Of a DNA stretch of 64,000 nt, positions 1 to 8,308 are shown piece after piece (within the stretch, counting starts at the first letter, position 1; each line of letters opens with the position of its first letter). The translations under genes and the position numbers were made by a program. Source of the stretch: Streptomyces sp. NBC_00358 (GTDB lineage Bacteria > Actinomycetota > Actinomycetes > Streptomycetales > Streptomycetaceae); the NCBI RefSeq assembly GCF_036099295.1, contig NZ_CP107976.1:1116001-1180000 (forward strand). The letters run 5' to 3'. The notes under the pieces are model-generated. The model did not search any database. It worked only from the letters and a program-made list of their open reading frames with translations, and was not told the DNA's origin.

Positions 1-183
1 CTCACCGGGCCGGCCCACCACACCACGGCCGGCGTCGAGGTCGTCGAGGCACGCCACACCGAGCTGCACAGCACCTTGCTGGTGCGCTCCGAGGAGCCGA
101 TCGACGATCCGGCGTGGACCGTCGAACCGGTCAGCCTCGAAGACGTCGTCCTCGCCCACATGGGCACGGAGGACCGCTCATGA
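1..183 (+). CDS. ABC transporter ATP-binding protein, C-terminal end (partial)
   Basis: Only the last 60 codons are in the window; the gene begins upstream. The fragment reads as the end of an ABC-2 type ATPase, with the closing phrase VSLEDVVLAHMG typical of these subunits. No Walker motif is visible because that part is missing. Its TGA overlaps the ATG of the permease that follows (ATGA), so the two are translationally coupled and should form one exporter. The assignment rests mainly on this context; the substrate is unknown. Confidence 0.7.
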   Translation, partial: LTGPAHHTTAGVEVVEARHTELHSTLLVRSEEPIDDPAWTVEPVSLEDVVLAHMGTEDRS

Positions 184-1262
184 TCCAGCTCACCTGGCGC
201 CAGTTCCGGACCCCCGCCGTCGTGGCGTGCGGAGCACTGCTGGTGGTGGTCCTCCTCGCCGCCCTGACCGGCCCCGGCCTCGCCCACGCCTACTCCACCA
301 CCAGGACCGAGTGCCGCCAGGCGGGAACCTGCACGTCGGCCATGGCGGACTTCGCACACACCGACAGCGTCCTGCGCACGGCGTTCGGCACCCTGGTCAC
401 CATCGTGCCCGGCCTGCTCGGCATGTTCTGGGGCGCTCCGCTGATCGCCCGCGAGATCGAGGGCGGAACGATCCCACTGGTGTGGACACAGAGTGTCACC
501 CGCACCCGCTGGCTCGCCGTCAAGCTCGCGGTCGTCGGCCTGGCGGGCGTCCTCGTGGCAGGGCTCCTGAGCCTCGTCGTCACCTGGTGGGCCCACCCGC
601 TGGACCGGGCCGCTGCCGCCGCCTACGACACGTTCGGCGAGCGTGACCTCGCACCGGTGGGCTACGCGGCACTGGCGTTCGCGATCGGTGTCACCGCGGG
701 CATGCTGATCCGCCGCACGGTGCCGGCGATGGCCCTGACACTGTTCACGTTCGTGGTCGTGCGCGTCGGCGTCGCCTACGGGATCCGGCCGCGCCTCATC
801 GGCCCCGCGCACCGGACCCTGGCGCTCGACCCGGCCTCGACCGGCTTCGGTTCCTCGGTCTCACCTGACGGCATGTTCAACGCGCTGTTCAACGGCGGTC
901 CGTCGAGCGCACTTGCCCCCGCGACACCGAATCTGCCGAACGCCTGGATCTACTCCACCCGGGTCGTCGACGACGCCGGGCACGACCTGACGGACAAGGT
1001 CCTCGACGCGGACTGCCCCGGTATGGCCTCCGGTGGCGGCGGGCCGGCCGTTCCCGGCCATGTCCAGGTCCCGCAGTCCGCGCAGCAGCGGATGCAGGCC
1101 TGCGTCTCCAAGGTCGGCGCCACCTACCACGAACTCGTGACCTACCAACCGGGCAACCGCTACTGGGCTCTCCAGTGGCAGGAACTGGCGCTCTGCGGCA
1201 CGGCCGCGCTGCTCCTCGCCGCGTTCTGCGTGTGGTGGGTGCGCCGCCACCGGATCGCCTGA
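180..1262 (+). CDS. ABC-2 type transporter permease
   Basis: A 360-residue membrane protein. The ATG that overlaps the stop of the preceding ATPase gene is the best start. A hydrophobic segment follows the short basic N-terminus (about residues 15-37), then an extracytoplasmic stretch with two cysteines, then several more membrane helices (about 80-110, 120-145, 165-190 and 195-215). A second periplasm-facing domain (about 220-330) is closed by a final helix and the basic tail WWVRRHRIA. This arrangement fits ABC-2 exporter permeases, which pump lipids, antibiotics or peptides outward with the neighbouring ATPase. The substrate cannot be told from the sequence. Confidence 0.8.
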   Translation: MIQLTWRQFRTPAVVACGALLVVVLLAALTGPGLAHAYSTTRTECRQAGTCTSAMADFAHTDSVLRTAFGTLVTIVPGLLGMFWGAPLIAREIEGGTIPLVWTQSVTRTRWLAVKLAVVGLAGVLVAGLLSLVVTWWAHPLDRAAAAAYDTFGERDLAPVGYAALAFAIGVTAGMLIRRTVPAMALTLFTFVVVRVGVAYGIRPRLIGPAHRTLALDPASTGFGSSVSPDGMFNALFNGGPSSALAPATPNLPNAWIYSTRVVDDAGHDLTDKVLDADCPGMASGGGGPAVPGHVQVPQSAQQRMQACVSKVGATYHELVTYQPGNRYWALQWQELALCGTAALLLAAFCVWWVRRHRIA

Positions 1263-1445
1263 CCACGCACGCGCCTCGGCCGGGTCGCCCGAGGAGATCT
1301 CGTCCTCGGACAGCCCGGCCCACCGGATCAGCGGGGGAAGAACAGAAGCAGACCACCGTCGAACCCGGCATCCATCCGGTCGCCATCCGGTCGGGGCCGC
1401 GGAAAAGTGTTGAGGCAGCGACCGGTCGTCCGCAAGGCTGCCGCC

Positions 1446-2060
1446 ATGGATTCCCTGAAGTTCACCGCGCCGCCGGCCGCTCCTGAATCTCGCGCCGTCG
1501 ACGCCTTTCTCTCTGCCGTGGACAGCTCGATGAACAGCAACACCCTGCTCCTCACAGCGGATTGCGAGGTGCCCGTGTCGGCCGGGAACCGCCAGGACGT
1601 CCTGCACGCTTTCCTGCGCAGTGCCCTGTTCGAACGGCTGATGCGTGCCCCCGACGTGCGCCGCGACGGGTACGACCTGACGGACGAGTACGACAGCGAA
1701 CCCTTCACGCATCCGCTCCTGCGGGAGGGCTTCAGCGCCATGGTCAGCCCGCTCGACCATGGCGGCTTCCTGACGCGACTGCGCTGGATGCTCTGTGGGG
1801 CGTTCAGCCCCTACAACCACCATTTTCCGGCAGCGGACGCCGAGTTGCTGGTGCGCGGCTTCGCCCGGGAACTGTTCGGTGCGGACGGCCCGGCATGGTC
1901 CTTCGCCGCTGTCAGCCCCGATTTCCTGCGCTCCACCGGTTACTACAGTGGTGAGGAGCCGCTGCGGCCGGTGTACTTCGACGGAGGCGACTCCGACACC
2001 GCCACGTTCGTCCACCGGGACCGCACCTTCCACCTGCTGCTGACGAACGGCTCACCCTGA
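1446..2060 (+). CDS. Hypothetical protein
   Basis: A 204-residue protein with no signal peptide or membrane helix. I do not recognise the family. It has an acidic, soluble composition with a conserved-looking core (SPYNHHFPAADAELLVRGFARELFG) and a C-terminal segment rich in aspartate (FDGGDSDTATF), compatible with a small cytoplasmic enzyme or regulatory protein. The start at ATG 1446 gives a sensible N-terminus, although the ribosome binding site is weak. It stands alone between the ABC exporter and a convergent membrane gene, so context gives no hint of function. Codon use matches its neighbours, which supports it being a real gene. Confidence 0.65.
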   Translation: MDSLKFTAPPAAPESRAVDAFLSAVDSSMNSNTLLLTADCEVPVSAGNRQDVLHAFLRSALFERLMRAPDVRRDGYDLTDEYDSEPFTHPLLREGFSAMVSPLDHGGFLTRLRWMLCGAFSPYNHHFPAADAELLVRGFARELFGADGPAWSFAAVSPDFLRSTGYYSGEEPLRPVYFDGGDSDTATFVHRDRTFHLLLTNGSP

Positions 2061-2191
2061 GACGGCGGTTCGTGAGGCGACGTCCGTATCCAGGTGAAGC
2101 CGGGGGCGGGGATGCCGGTCGCGGGTGTACCGGCCAGTCGGGCGCGCGGCCGGGCGCTGCGGCTGACGCCCGGCTGGGTGAGCCCGCGAGC

Positions 2192-2638
2192 TCAGGTGAG
2201 GGCCGTGACCAGCAGGGCGAAGGCGGCGATGAGGACGGCGACGCGGACGTAGTGGAAGCGGTTCCAGCGGTTCTGCTGCTGCTTCCAGTCGGCGGGCCGG
2301 TTCTCGGCGGTCCACGTCTTGCTCCGGTTGTTGATCGGGACGAGCAGCAGGATCGACATCAACACGCTGAGGAGCAGCAGCGCGCCGGCGGTGACGACGA
2401 GACCGGTGCCGTGGTGGTGCCGTCCGGCGACGGCCCAGACCGCGGCGAGGACGAGCGAGCCGATGTACCAGTACGGCATCACGGCTCCGAGCATCCGGCC
2501 GCCGTGGGCGCGGCCGAGCTGGCCGCTGTCCTCGGGGAGCGCGTCGAAGATCGGGTTCATGACGAAGGCGACGGAGAACTCCACCCCCACCATCACGCCG
2601 ACGGCCACGGTGGTGACGACCTGGAGTGCGTTGAGCAT
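2192..2638 (-). CDS. DUF1772 family membrane protein
   Basis: A 148-residue protein with four predicted membrane helices: about 5-25 (with VGVEFSVAFVMNPIFD, characteristic of the family), 55-73, 80-100 and 128-147. The cytoplasmic loop NNRSKTWTAENRPADWKQQQNRWNRFHYVR is also typical. DUF1772 resembles fungal anthrone oxygenases, but bacterial members have no proven role. It is divergent from a TetR regulator, and the 91-bp gap holds two copies of a perfect palindrome. It is therefore probably the regulator's main target and induced by whatever ligand that regulator binds. Confidence 0.8.
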   Translation of the reverse strand: MLNALQVVTTVAVGVMVGVEFSVAFVMNPIFDALPEDSGQLGRAHGGRMLGAVMPYWYIGSLVLAAVWAVAGRHHHGTGLVVTAGALLLLSVLMSILLLVPINNRSKTWTAENRPADWKQQQNRWNRFHYVRVAVLIAAFALLVTALT

Positions 2639-2656
2639 GACGACCCCTCTCGGTAT

Positions 2657-2669
2657 CTAGCATCGCTAG
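2657..2669. promoter_or_regulatory. Probable TetR operator, copy 1
   Basis: CTAGCATCGCTAG has perfect 5-bp inverted arms (CTAGC/GCTAG) around a 3-bp centre. It lies 18 bp in front of the DUF1772 start and recurs nearly identically 51 bp away in front of the TetR gene. Confidence 0.65.
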
Positions 2670-2707
2670 GTGATATGGCTACGCTAGTACTACTGCCGCT
2701 CGATTGT

Positions 2708-2720
2708 CTAGCAGTGCTAG
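2708..2720. promoter_or_regulatory. Probable TetR operator, copy 2
   Basis: CTAGCAGTGCTAG is the same palindrome as at 2657-2669 with two centre changes, located just before the TetR start at 2730. An extra half-site GCTAG lies between them at 2683-2687. Autoregulation of the regulator is inferred. Confidence 0.65.
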
Positions 2721-2729
2721 GATCGAATC

Positions 2730-3308
2730 ATGTCGGTACAGGAACGCAAGGAGCGAGAACGGGCGGGCCGCGAACATCTCATCGTGGCGACGGCCCGCGA
2801 ACTCGCCGAGCAGCAGGGCTGGGACGCGGTCACCACGCGCCGGCTCGCCGAGCGCATCGAGTACAGCCAGCCCGTCCTCTACAGCCACTTCCGCGGCAAA
2901 CGGGAGATCATCGGTGCCGTCGCCCTCCAGGGCGCCACGGAGATGGCCGCGGCGGTGCGCGCCGCGACCGCCGACGTGGACGGCCCGCGCGCTCGGGTCG
3001 CCGCCCTCGCCCGCGCCTACCTCGACTTCGCGGAGCGCAACCCGGCGGTCTACGACGCCATCTTCCAGCTCGACGGCGGCCTGGCGTTCGCGCACGAGGA
3101 CACCCCGGCCCCCCTCAAGGACGCGTTCGCCGCGCTGCTGGAGAGCCTCGGCGAGGTCGCCGGGGACGGCGTCGACCCGGGGCTGTTCACCGAGACGTTC
3201 TGGGCGGCCCTGCACGGCCTGGCCACCCTGACCCGGGCGGGACGGCTGCCGCCGGAGGTCACCGAGCAGCGGGTGGAACTGCTGGTGGACCGGCTCGCCG
3301 CGGTCTGA
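2730..3308 (+). CDS. TetR/AcrR family transcriptional regulator
   Basis: A 192-residue repressor. The N-terminal helix-turn-helix is clear: ILARELAEQQG-like helix 1, TTRRLAERIEYSQPVLYSHF as the recognition unit, then the characteristic GKREIIGAV. The C-terminal half (about 80-190) is the helical ligand-binding and dimerisation domain, with EVTEQRVELLVDRL at the end as in the family seen with DUF1772 or MFS targets. It is divergent from the DUF1772 gene and upstream of an MFS transporter. The paired palindromes in the shared promoter fit control of DUF1772 and of itself. The ligand is unknown. Confidence 0.9.
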   Translation: MSVQERKERERAGREHLIVATARELAEQQGWDAVTTRRLAERIEYSQPVLYSHFRGKREIIGAVALQGATEMAAAVRAATADVDGPRARVAALARAYLDFAERNPAVYDAIFQLDGGLAFAHEDTPAPLKDAFAALLESLGEVAGDGVDPGLFTETFWAALHGLATLTRAGRLPPEVTEQRVELLVDRLAAV

Positions 3309-3412
3309 CCCACCGTCCCGGCGGGCACGCAGCCGGGGTTTCTCGACGCCTGTCAGCCTGTCCTGTCCTTGCGCCCCCAACGCGTCCTCAACGACTCCGA
3401 CGAGGTCGGCAC

Positions 3413-4600
3413 ATGCCCGAAACCCCCGTCACCCGGGTGGCCCCGGCCCAGCACATGTGGCCGTTGTACGCGGCCGGATTCACCACCGCGTTCGGCGCCC
3501 ACGGCATCGCCGCGAACCTGGGCGGCCACGGGAGCGGCGCGGTCACCTCGCTGATGGTGCTCGGCGGTCTGCTCGCCCTGTACGACGGCGCCGAGGTGCT
3601 GCTCAAACCCGTCTTCGGAACGCTCGCGGACCGGGTCGGGGCGCGCCCGGTCCTGCTCGGCGGGCTCGTCGCGTTCGCCGCCGCCTCCGCCGTGTACGCG
3701 GTCGCGGACAGCCCCGGATTGCTGTGGGCGGCGCGTCTCGGTCAGGGCGCCGCCGCGTCCGCCTTCTCGCCCTCGGCCTCCGCGCTGGTCTCCCGGCTCA
3801 ACCCTGCGGCGAGGCAAGGCCGGGCCTTCGGCAGTTACGGCTTCTACAAGTCCGTCGGCTACACCCTCGGCCCGCTGCTCGGCGGAGTCCTCGTGTGGGC
3901 CGGCGGGCTACGGCTGCTGTTCACGGTCCTGGCGGTGCTGGGCGCGGCGGTGGCCGTGTGGGCGGCGCTCGCCGTTCCGGTGGTGCCGCCGCTGCCGAAG
4001 GCCCGGCAGACGGTCATCGATCTGGCCGAGCGGCTGGGGCGCCCGGACTTCCTTCGTCCGACCGCCGCGCTGGCTGCCGCGACCGCCGCCCTGTCCGTCG
4101 GCGTGGGCTTCCTGCCCGTGTCGGGTCGCGTGGCCGGCCTGGGCACGGTCGCGACCGGGGCAGCCGTGTCGGTGCTCGCGGCCTGTGCCGCCGTCGTTCA
4201 GCCCCGGGCCGGACGCGCCCTGGACGCCGGACGCCTCACCGCGCGCGGTGGCATCATGGCCGGGCTGCTGCTCGCCGCCGCGGGCCTGGGCTGCGCGACC
4301 CTGCCGGGCGTACCGGGGGTGCTGTCCGGCGCGGCCCTCATCGGCACCGGAACCGGCCTGATCACGCCCCTCGGCTTCGCGGCCCTGGCCGCCTCGGCTC
4401 CCGCCGAGCGGCTCGGCCAGACCATGGGCGCCGCCGAGCTCGGCCGTGAACTCGGCGACGCGGGCGGCCCGTTGCTCGTCGCAGCCGTCGCCACGCTCAC
4501 GACCCTCGACCACGGTTACGCGACTCTGGCCGTGGTCCTCGCTCTCGCACCCGCGACCGCTCTCGTACGCCGAGTCGCCGGGATACGCCTCTCTCGCTGA
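3413..4600 (+). CDS. MFS transporter
   Basis: A 395-residue, twelve-helix major facilitator. The loop between helices 2 and 3 carries the family motif A (GTLADRVGARPVLLGG, about residues 64-79), and a second amphipathic loop follows helix 6. Long runs of alanine, valine, leucine and glycine mark the remaining helices. It lies 104 bp downstream of the TetR gene on the same strand, so it may be part of the same regulon and act as a drug or metabolite exporter. The substrate is not predictable. The next gene on the other strand ends only 5 bp away and is a truncated kinase. Confidence 0.85.
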   Translation: MPETPVTRVAPAQHMWPLYAAGFTTAFGAHGIAANLGGHGSGAVTSLMVLGGLLALYDGAEVLLKPVFGTLADRVGARPVLLGGLVAFAAASAVYAVADSPGLLWAARLGQGAAASAFSPSASALVSRLNPAARQGRAFGSYGFYKSVGYTLGPLLGGVLVWAGGLRLLFTVLAVLGAAVAVWAALAVPVVPPLPKARQTVIDLAERLGRPDFLRPTAALAAATAALSVGVGFLPVSGRVAGLGTVATGAAVSVLAACAAVVQPRAGRALDAGRLTARGGIMAGLLLAAAGLGCATLPGVPGVLSGAALIGTGTGLITPLGFAALAASAPAERLGQTMGAAELGRELGDAGGPLLVAAVATLTTLDHGYATLAVVLALAPATALVRRVAGIRLSR

Positions 4601-4605
4601 CGGGC

Positions 4606-4941
4606 TCAGCAGGGCATGTCGAGCGTGACAGCCGCTCCCCTCACTCCCGCAGCACCCATGGCTCCCGTGGTTCCCGGCGGGATGTTCTCGGCGCGGGCCG
4701 TTCCGCCGTGCGAGGCGGCGACGGCGGCGACCAGCGCGAGGCCCAGGCCCGCGCCGGGCGTGGTGCGGCTCGCCTCGGCGCGGCTGAAGCGGTCGAAGGC
4801 GTGCGGCAGGAAGTCCGGCGGGAAGCCGGGGCCTTCGTCGGAGACCGCCAGGGACAGCCGGCCGTCTCCTGCCTCGGCGCGCACCCCGATGGCGCCGCGG
4901 CCGTGCCGCAGGGCGGAGACGTTTCCACAGGTCAGACACTC
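4606..4941 (-). pseudogene. Truncated sensor histidine kinase (ATPase domain only)
   Basis: Reading on the minus strand there is an open frame of about 110 codons that is plainly the C-terminal ATPase domain of a histidine kinase: ALRHGRGAIGVRA (end of the N box), VSDEGPGFPPDFLPHAFDRFSR (G1 and F boxes), then GAGLGLALVAAVAASHGG (G2 box) and a normal C-terminus. No sensor, HAMP or phospho-histidine part precedes it, and the frame has no convincing start or ribosome site. Upstream comes the start of the arsenic island, so the gene was probably cut there. A short expressed protein from GTG 4884 is possible but could not act as a kinase. Confidence 0.75.
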
Positions 4942-5046
4942 TCCTCCACGCTGGGGCTCCTCAGCCCTCGTCAGTCTGTTCCTGTCCTCGCGGCCTCGAC
5001 TCGGCCTCGACCGAGGCCTGGCAGGATCGCGCTGAAGGCGCCCGGA

Positions 5047-6258
5047 CTACGTGGCTGGAGTGCCTCCCAGCGCGAGCGCGGCCGCAACGGCGGAAACGAA
5101 CGCGAGCAGGGTGAACAGGACCGGATAGCCGCCCAGTTCTCCGGCCAGCGCGGCCCCGGCGAAGGGGGCCAGGGCTGCGGCGGCTGTGGTCGGAGCGGCG
5201 AGGAGGCCGGAGAGGCGGCCGTAGTCCGTGGTTCCCCAGCGGTCTGTCACGGCGGTGGCTTGAAGAAGTGTGAGGTTGCCGCGGACCGTGCCGGCGACGA
5301 CGGCCAGCAGGAGCAGCAGGGGGTAGGGGCCCGAAACGGTGGCGAGGGCCATCGTGGTGGCCCCGCCTGCGGCGATCAGTGTGGCGGTGCGTGTGGTGAC
5401 GCCGGTGTTGCGAGCGAGGATCGAGTAGAGGGTGCGGCCGAGGGTCTGGCCCGCGCCGCCGAGGCCGAGGGTCCAGGCTGCCGCGGTGGGGCCGGCCCCC
5501 CGTTCGGTCAGCAGAGGGATGAGGGCGATGACGACGGCGTACATCGCGAAGCCGTTCAGCGTGAATGCGGCGGCGAGCACGAGGAACGGGCGGCTGCGGG
5601 TGACTGTCCCGCTGCCGCCCGGGTGTTGGACGATCCCCGACGGGGCGGGGGGCCATGGAGCGCGCAGGGCGAGTGCGTGGGCCGGGATCGTGACCGCGGC
5701 GAGGATCATGGCGAGGACGGCGTAGGTGGCGCGCCAGGTGAGGTGCTCGGCGAGGGTTGCTGTCAGGGGCGCGAAGGCGGTGGAGGCCAGGCCGCCGGCG
5801 AGGGTGACGATCGTGAGGGCGCGGACGCGGTCCTGGCCCCACCAGCGGGTCACGGCGGCGAACGCGGGCTGGTAGAAGGTTGCCGCCATGGCGGTGCCGG
5901 CCAGCAGCCAACCCGCCGCGAAAGCAGGGAAGTCGGGGGCGTACGCGATGTCCAGTACCGCGATGACGCCGAGCAGCGAGCCCGTGGTCATGACCGTGCG
6001 TGGGCCTCGGCGGTCGAGGATGCGGCCGACCGGAATTCCTGCGAGCGCGGAGATGATCAGTGCCGCGGAGAACGCCCCGGTTGTCGCGGTGGTGGACCAG
6101 CCGGTGTCTTCTGTGATGCGGGCGTCGAGGACGGGGAAGGCGTAGTAGACGATGCCCCAGCTCGTGATCTGGGTGACGCACAGGGCGGGCAGGGCGGCGC
6201 GGGGCCGCGACCGGTCCCCTGCTCCGGTCGCGGCCCCGCTGGTCCGAAGGTTGGCCAT
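5047..6258 (-). CDS. MFS transporter in arsenic resistance cluster
   Basis: A 403-residue twelve-helix permease with motif A in the 2-3 loop (GRILDRRGPRTVMTTG). It starts six bases after the end of arsI and is therefore in one operon with arsI and the flavoprotein upstream. Known arsenic islands often carry MFS exporters for trivalent or organic arsenicals beside arsI. By position this one probably exports arsenicals or the product of its partners, but nothing in the residues proves substrate. It should not be called ArsB or ACR3, to which it bears no resemblance. It is the last gene of the operon and lies next to the kinase remnant. Confidence 0.8.
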   Translation of the reverse strand: MANLRTSGAATGAGDRSRPRAALPALCVTQITSWGIVYYAFPVLDARITEDTGWSTTATTGAFSAALIISALAGIPVGRILDRRGPRTVMTTGSLLGVIAVLDIAYAPDFPAFAAGWLLAGTAMAATFYQPAFAAVTRWWGQDRVRALTIVTLAGGLASTAFAPLTATLAEHLTWRATYAVLAMILAAVTIPAHALALRAPWPPAPSGIVQHPGGSGTVTRSRPFLVLAAAFTLNGFAMYAVVIALIPLLTERGAGPTAAAWTLGLGGAGQTLGRTLYSILARNTGVTTRTATLIAAGGATTMALATVSGPYPLLLLLAVVAGTVRGNLTLLQATAVTDRWGTTDYGRLSGLLAAPTTAAAALAPFAGAALAGELGGYPVLFTLLAFVSAVAAALALGGTPAT

Positions 6259-6264
6259 CGACGG

Positions 6265-6720
6265 TCAGCAGCAGCCTGCGGCTGAGGCCGTCGACGTGTC
6301 CGGGACGCCCGGGCCGGTGCAGCAGGCGCTGCCTTGCTGCTTGGCCAGGGAGTCGGCGTCGGCCTTCACGACGTACACCTCCCAGGGTTCCTGCCCGGGG
6401 CCGTGGACCCAGACCTTGTCCTGGAGGGCGTAGCAGCAGGTGGTGTCGTTCTCCTCGACGGTGGCCAGCCCGGTTTCGGCGAGCCGGGTGGCGGCCGTGC
6501 GTACGGCCTCCGTCGTCTCGACCTCGACGCCGAGGTGGTCCATGCGGGTGTCCTCTCCCGCGGTGCCTTCGACGAGGACGAGCTTGAGCGGGGGTTCGGT
6601 GATGGCGAAGTTGGCGTAGCCGTCGCGGAGTTTGGCGGGCTCGGTGCCGAAGAGCTTGGTGTAGAAGGCGATGGACGCGGCGAGGTCGGGGACGCGGAGG
6701 GCGAGCTGTACGCGGGACAT
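6265..6720 (-). CDS. arsI: ArsI/CadI family dioxygenase (C-As lyase)
   Basis: A 151-residue vicinal-oxygen-chelate protein. The beta-alpha-beta start (SRVQLALRVPDLAASIAFYTKLFG) and the second half beginning RMDHLGVEVE are normal. The cysteine pair in NDTTCCYALQDKVWVHGPG matches the substrate-binding cysteines of ArsI, which cleaves the carbon-arsenic bond of trivalent methyl- and aromatic arsenicals using Fe(II) and oxygen. The metal ligands would be the histidines in MDHLG and WVHGPG and the glutamate in PWEVYVV. The C-terminal tail has extra cysteines (SACCTG and a final GCC), common in this subfamily and probably metal binding. It sits between an ArsO-like enzyme and an MFS exporter in one operon. 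Confidence 0.88.
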   Translation of the reverse strand: MSRVQLALRVPDLAASIAFYTKLFGTEPAKLRDGYANFAITEPPLKLVLVEGTAGEDTRMDHLGVEVETTEAVRTAATRLAETGLATVEENDTTCCYALQDKVWVHGPGQEPWEVYVVKADADSLAKQQGSACCTGPGVPDTSTASAAGCC

Positions 6721-6765
6721 GGCGAGCCTCCTGCTGGTGATGGGTGGCGGGTCTGGGATTGTGGG

Positions 6766-8136
6766 TCAGCAGCCGCCGGACTGGGCCGGGGTGCCTACGC
6801 CGATCTGGAGGGTGGTCGGGGTCGCGCAGCAGCCGCCGCCGGTCGCCTCGGCGGCCTCGGGCTGGTCGAAGAGGCCGGCGCCGCCGCAGACCCCGGTCTC
6901 CGGCAGGGTCAGCTCGACGCGCTCGGCGGCCTCCCGGTCGCCCGCGAGGGCGGCGGCGACGGAGCGGACCTGCTCGTAGCCGGTCATCGCCAGGAACGTG
7001 GGGGCGCGGCCGTAGGACTTCATGCCGACCAGGTAGACGTCCTTCTCGGGGTGGGACAGCTCGTTGACGCCGTGCGGGTAGACGGTGCCGCAGGAGTGCT
7101 GGTTGGGGTCGATGAGCGGGGCCAGTCCGGTGGGGGCCTGGAGGCGCTCGTCGAGGCCGAGGCGCAGCTCGGACAGGAAGGAGAGGTCGGGGCGCAGACC
7201 GGTGAGGACGATGACCTCGTCGACCGGGTCGAGGCGGCGGCCGTCCTCGCCGACGAGTACCAGACGGCCGTCGGTGTCGCGCTCGAAGGCGTCGGTGCGG
7301 AAGCCGGTGACGGCGTCGGCGTGGCCTTCGTCGACGGCGGCCTTGGCTGCGAGGCCGAGGGCGCCGCGGGCGGGGAGCTGGTCGGCGGTGCCGCCGCCGA
7401 AGGTGGAGCCGGAGATGCCCCGGCGCAGAACCCAAACTCCCTTCGTGCCGGTACCGTCGTCGGACTTGGCCAGGTCGGCGAGGTGGGCGAGCGCCGTGAA
7501 GGCGGAGGCGCCGGAGCCGATGACCGCGGTGCGCCTGCCCGCGTACCGGGCCCGCACGGCCGGGTCCTTGAGGTCGGGCACGCGGTAGGTGATCCGGTCG
7601 GACGCGGCCTTCTCACCGAGGGCGGGCAGGCCGCTGCCGCCGGCCGGGCTCGGGGTGGTCCAGGTGCCGGAGGCGTCGATCACCGCGCGGGCGAACAGCC
7701 GCTCCTCACGGCCGTCCGCGTGGGCGACGTGGACGACGAACGGCTGTTCCTCGCGGTCGGCGTCCACGATCCGGTCCCGGCCCGCACGGGAGACGCCGGT
7801 GACGGTGGCGCCGAAGCGCACCTTCTCGCCGAGGACGTCGGCGAGCGGCTGGAGATACCGCTCGGCCCAGTCCCCGCCCGAGGGGTAAGTGGCCGCGTCC
7901 GGCTTCACCCATCCTGTCGGGGCGAGCAGCTTCTCGGCGGCCGGGTCGGTGACCTCGCCCCAGGTGGAGAACAGCCGGACATGCGCCCACTCGCGCACCG
8001 CCGCTCCGGCGGCCGGCCCGGCTTCCAGAACCAGCGGGGTGAGACCGCGGTCGACCAGGTGGGCGGCGGCGGCGAGTCCGGCGGGGCCGGCTCCGATCAC
8101 GACGACGGGCAGATCGGTGGTGACAGGCGCGTTCAC
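6766..8136 (-). CDS. ArsO-like FAD/NAD(P)-binding oxidoreductase
   Basis: A 456-residue flavoprotein. I start it at GTG 8136 because GAGGAG lies six bases upstream; a longer reading to 8220 would run through the operator region. The FAD motif is VVVIGAGPAGLAAAAHL near the N-terminus, and a second Rossmann motif (AVIGSGASAFTALAHLADLA) lies near the middle, as in flavin monooxygenases. The tail is cysteine-rich (ETGVCGGAGLF, GGGCCATP, final SGGC). In Streptomyces arsenic plasmids a similar flavoprotein, ArsO, accompanies arsR and arsC; its reaction is not settled. It heads the operon with arsI and the MFS gene, divergent from arsR. An ArsO-like role is inferred from context. Confidence 0.75.
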   Translation of the reverse strand: MNAPVTTDLPVVVIGAGPAGLAAAAHLVDRGLTPLVLEAGPAAGAAVREWAHVRLFSTWGEVTDPAAEKLLAPTGWVKPDAATYPSGGDWAERYLQPLADVLGEKVRFGATVTGVSRAGRDRIVDADREEQPFVVHVAHADGREERLFARAVIDASGTWTTPSPAGGSGLPALGEKAASDRITYRVPDLKDPAVRARYAGRRTAVIGSGASAFTALAHLADLAKSDDGTGTKGVWVLRRGISGSTFGGGTADQLPARGALGLAAKAAVDEGHADAVTGFRTDAFERDTDGRLVLVGEDGRRLDPVDEVIVLTGLRPDLSFLSELRLGLDERLQAPTGLAPLIDPNQHSCGTVYPHGVNELSHPEKDVYLVGMKSYGRAPTFLAMTGYEQVRSVAAALAGDREAAERVELTLPETGVCGGAGLFDQPEAAEATGGGCCATPTTLQIGVGTPAQSGGC

Positions 8137-8206
8137 GGTCGGCTCCTCGGTATTTCGACATCCGTCGATGGCTCGCGACGCCAGCATGGCACCTGATTCG
8201 ATGAGC

Positions 8207-8308
8207 GTCAACATAGACATCCATCTAATTCATAGCCTCGGCGAGAGCGCCCAGATGGACGTTCCGGCCATCGCCAGGCTGGTTCGACGTGTGTCAACAT
8301 AGATGCAT
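8207..8308. promoter_or_regulatory. Divergent ars promoter with candidate ArsR sites
   Basis: The element GTCAACATAGA occurs twice, at 8207-8217 and 8293-8303, bracketing the space between the flavoprotein operon and arsR. The first copy belongs to an inverted repeat TAGACATCCATCTA (8214-8227). This placement fits an ArsR repressor controlling both directions, released by As(III). The assignment as ArsR sites is inferred. Confidence 0.5.

Noticed and set aside
4961..7435. Very long minus-strand open frame over the MFS, arsI and flavoprotein genes
   Set aside because: It is a shadow frame of arginine- and proline-rich text opposite or out of frame with well-supported genes.
8137..8220. Longer start for the ArsO-like protein (to 8220)
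   Set aside because: It would run through the operator-like repeats; GTG 8136 has the good ribosome site.
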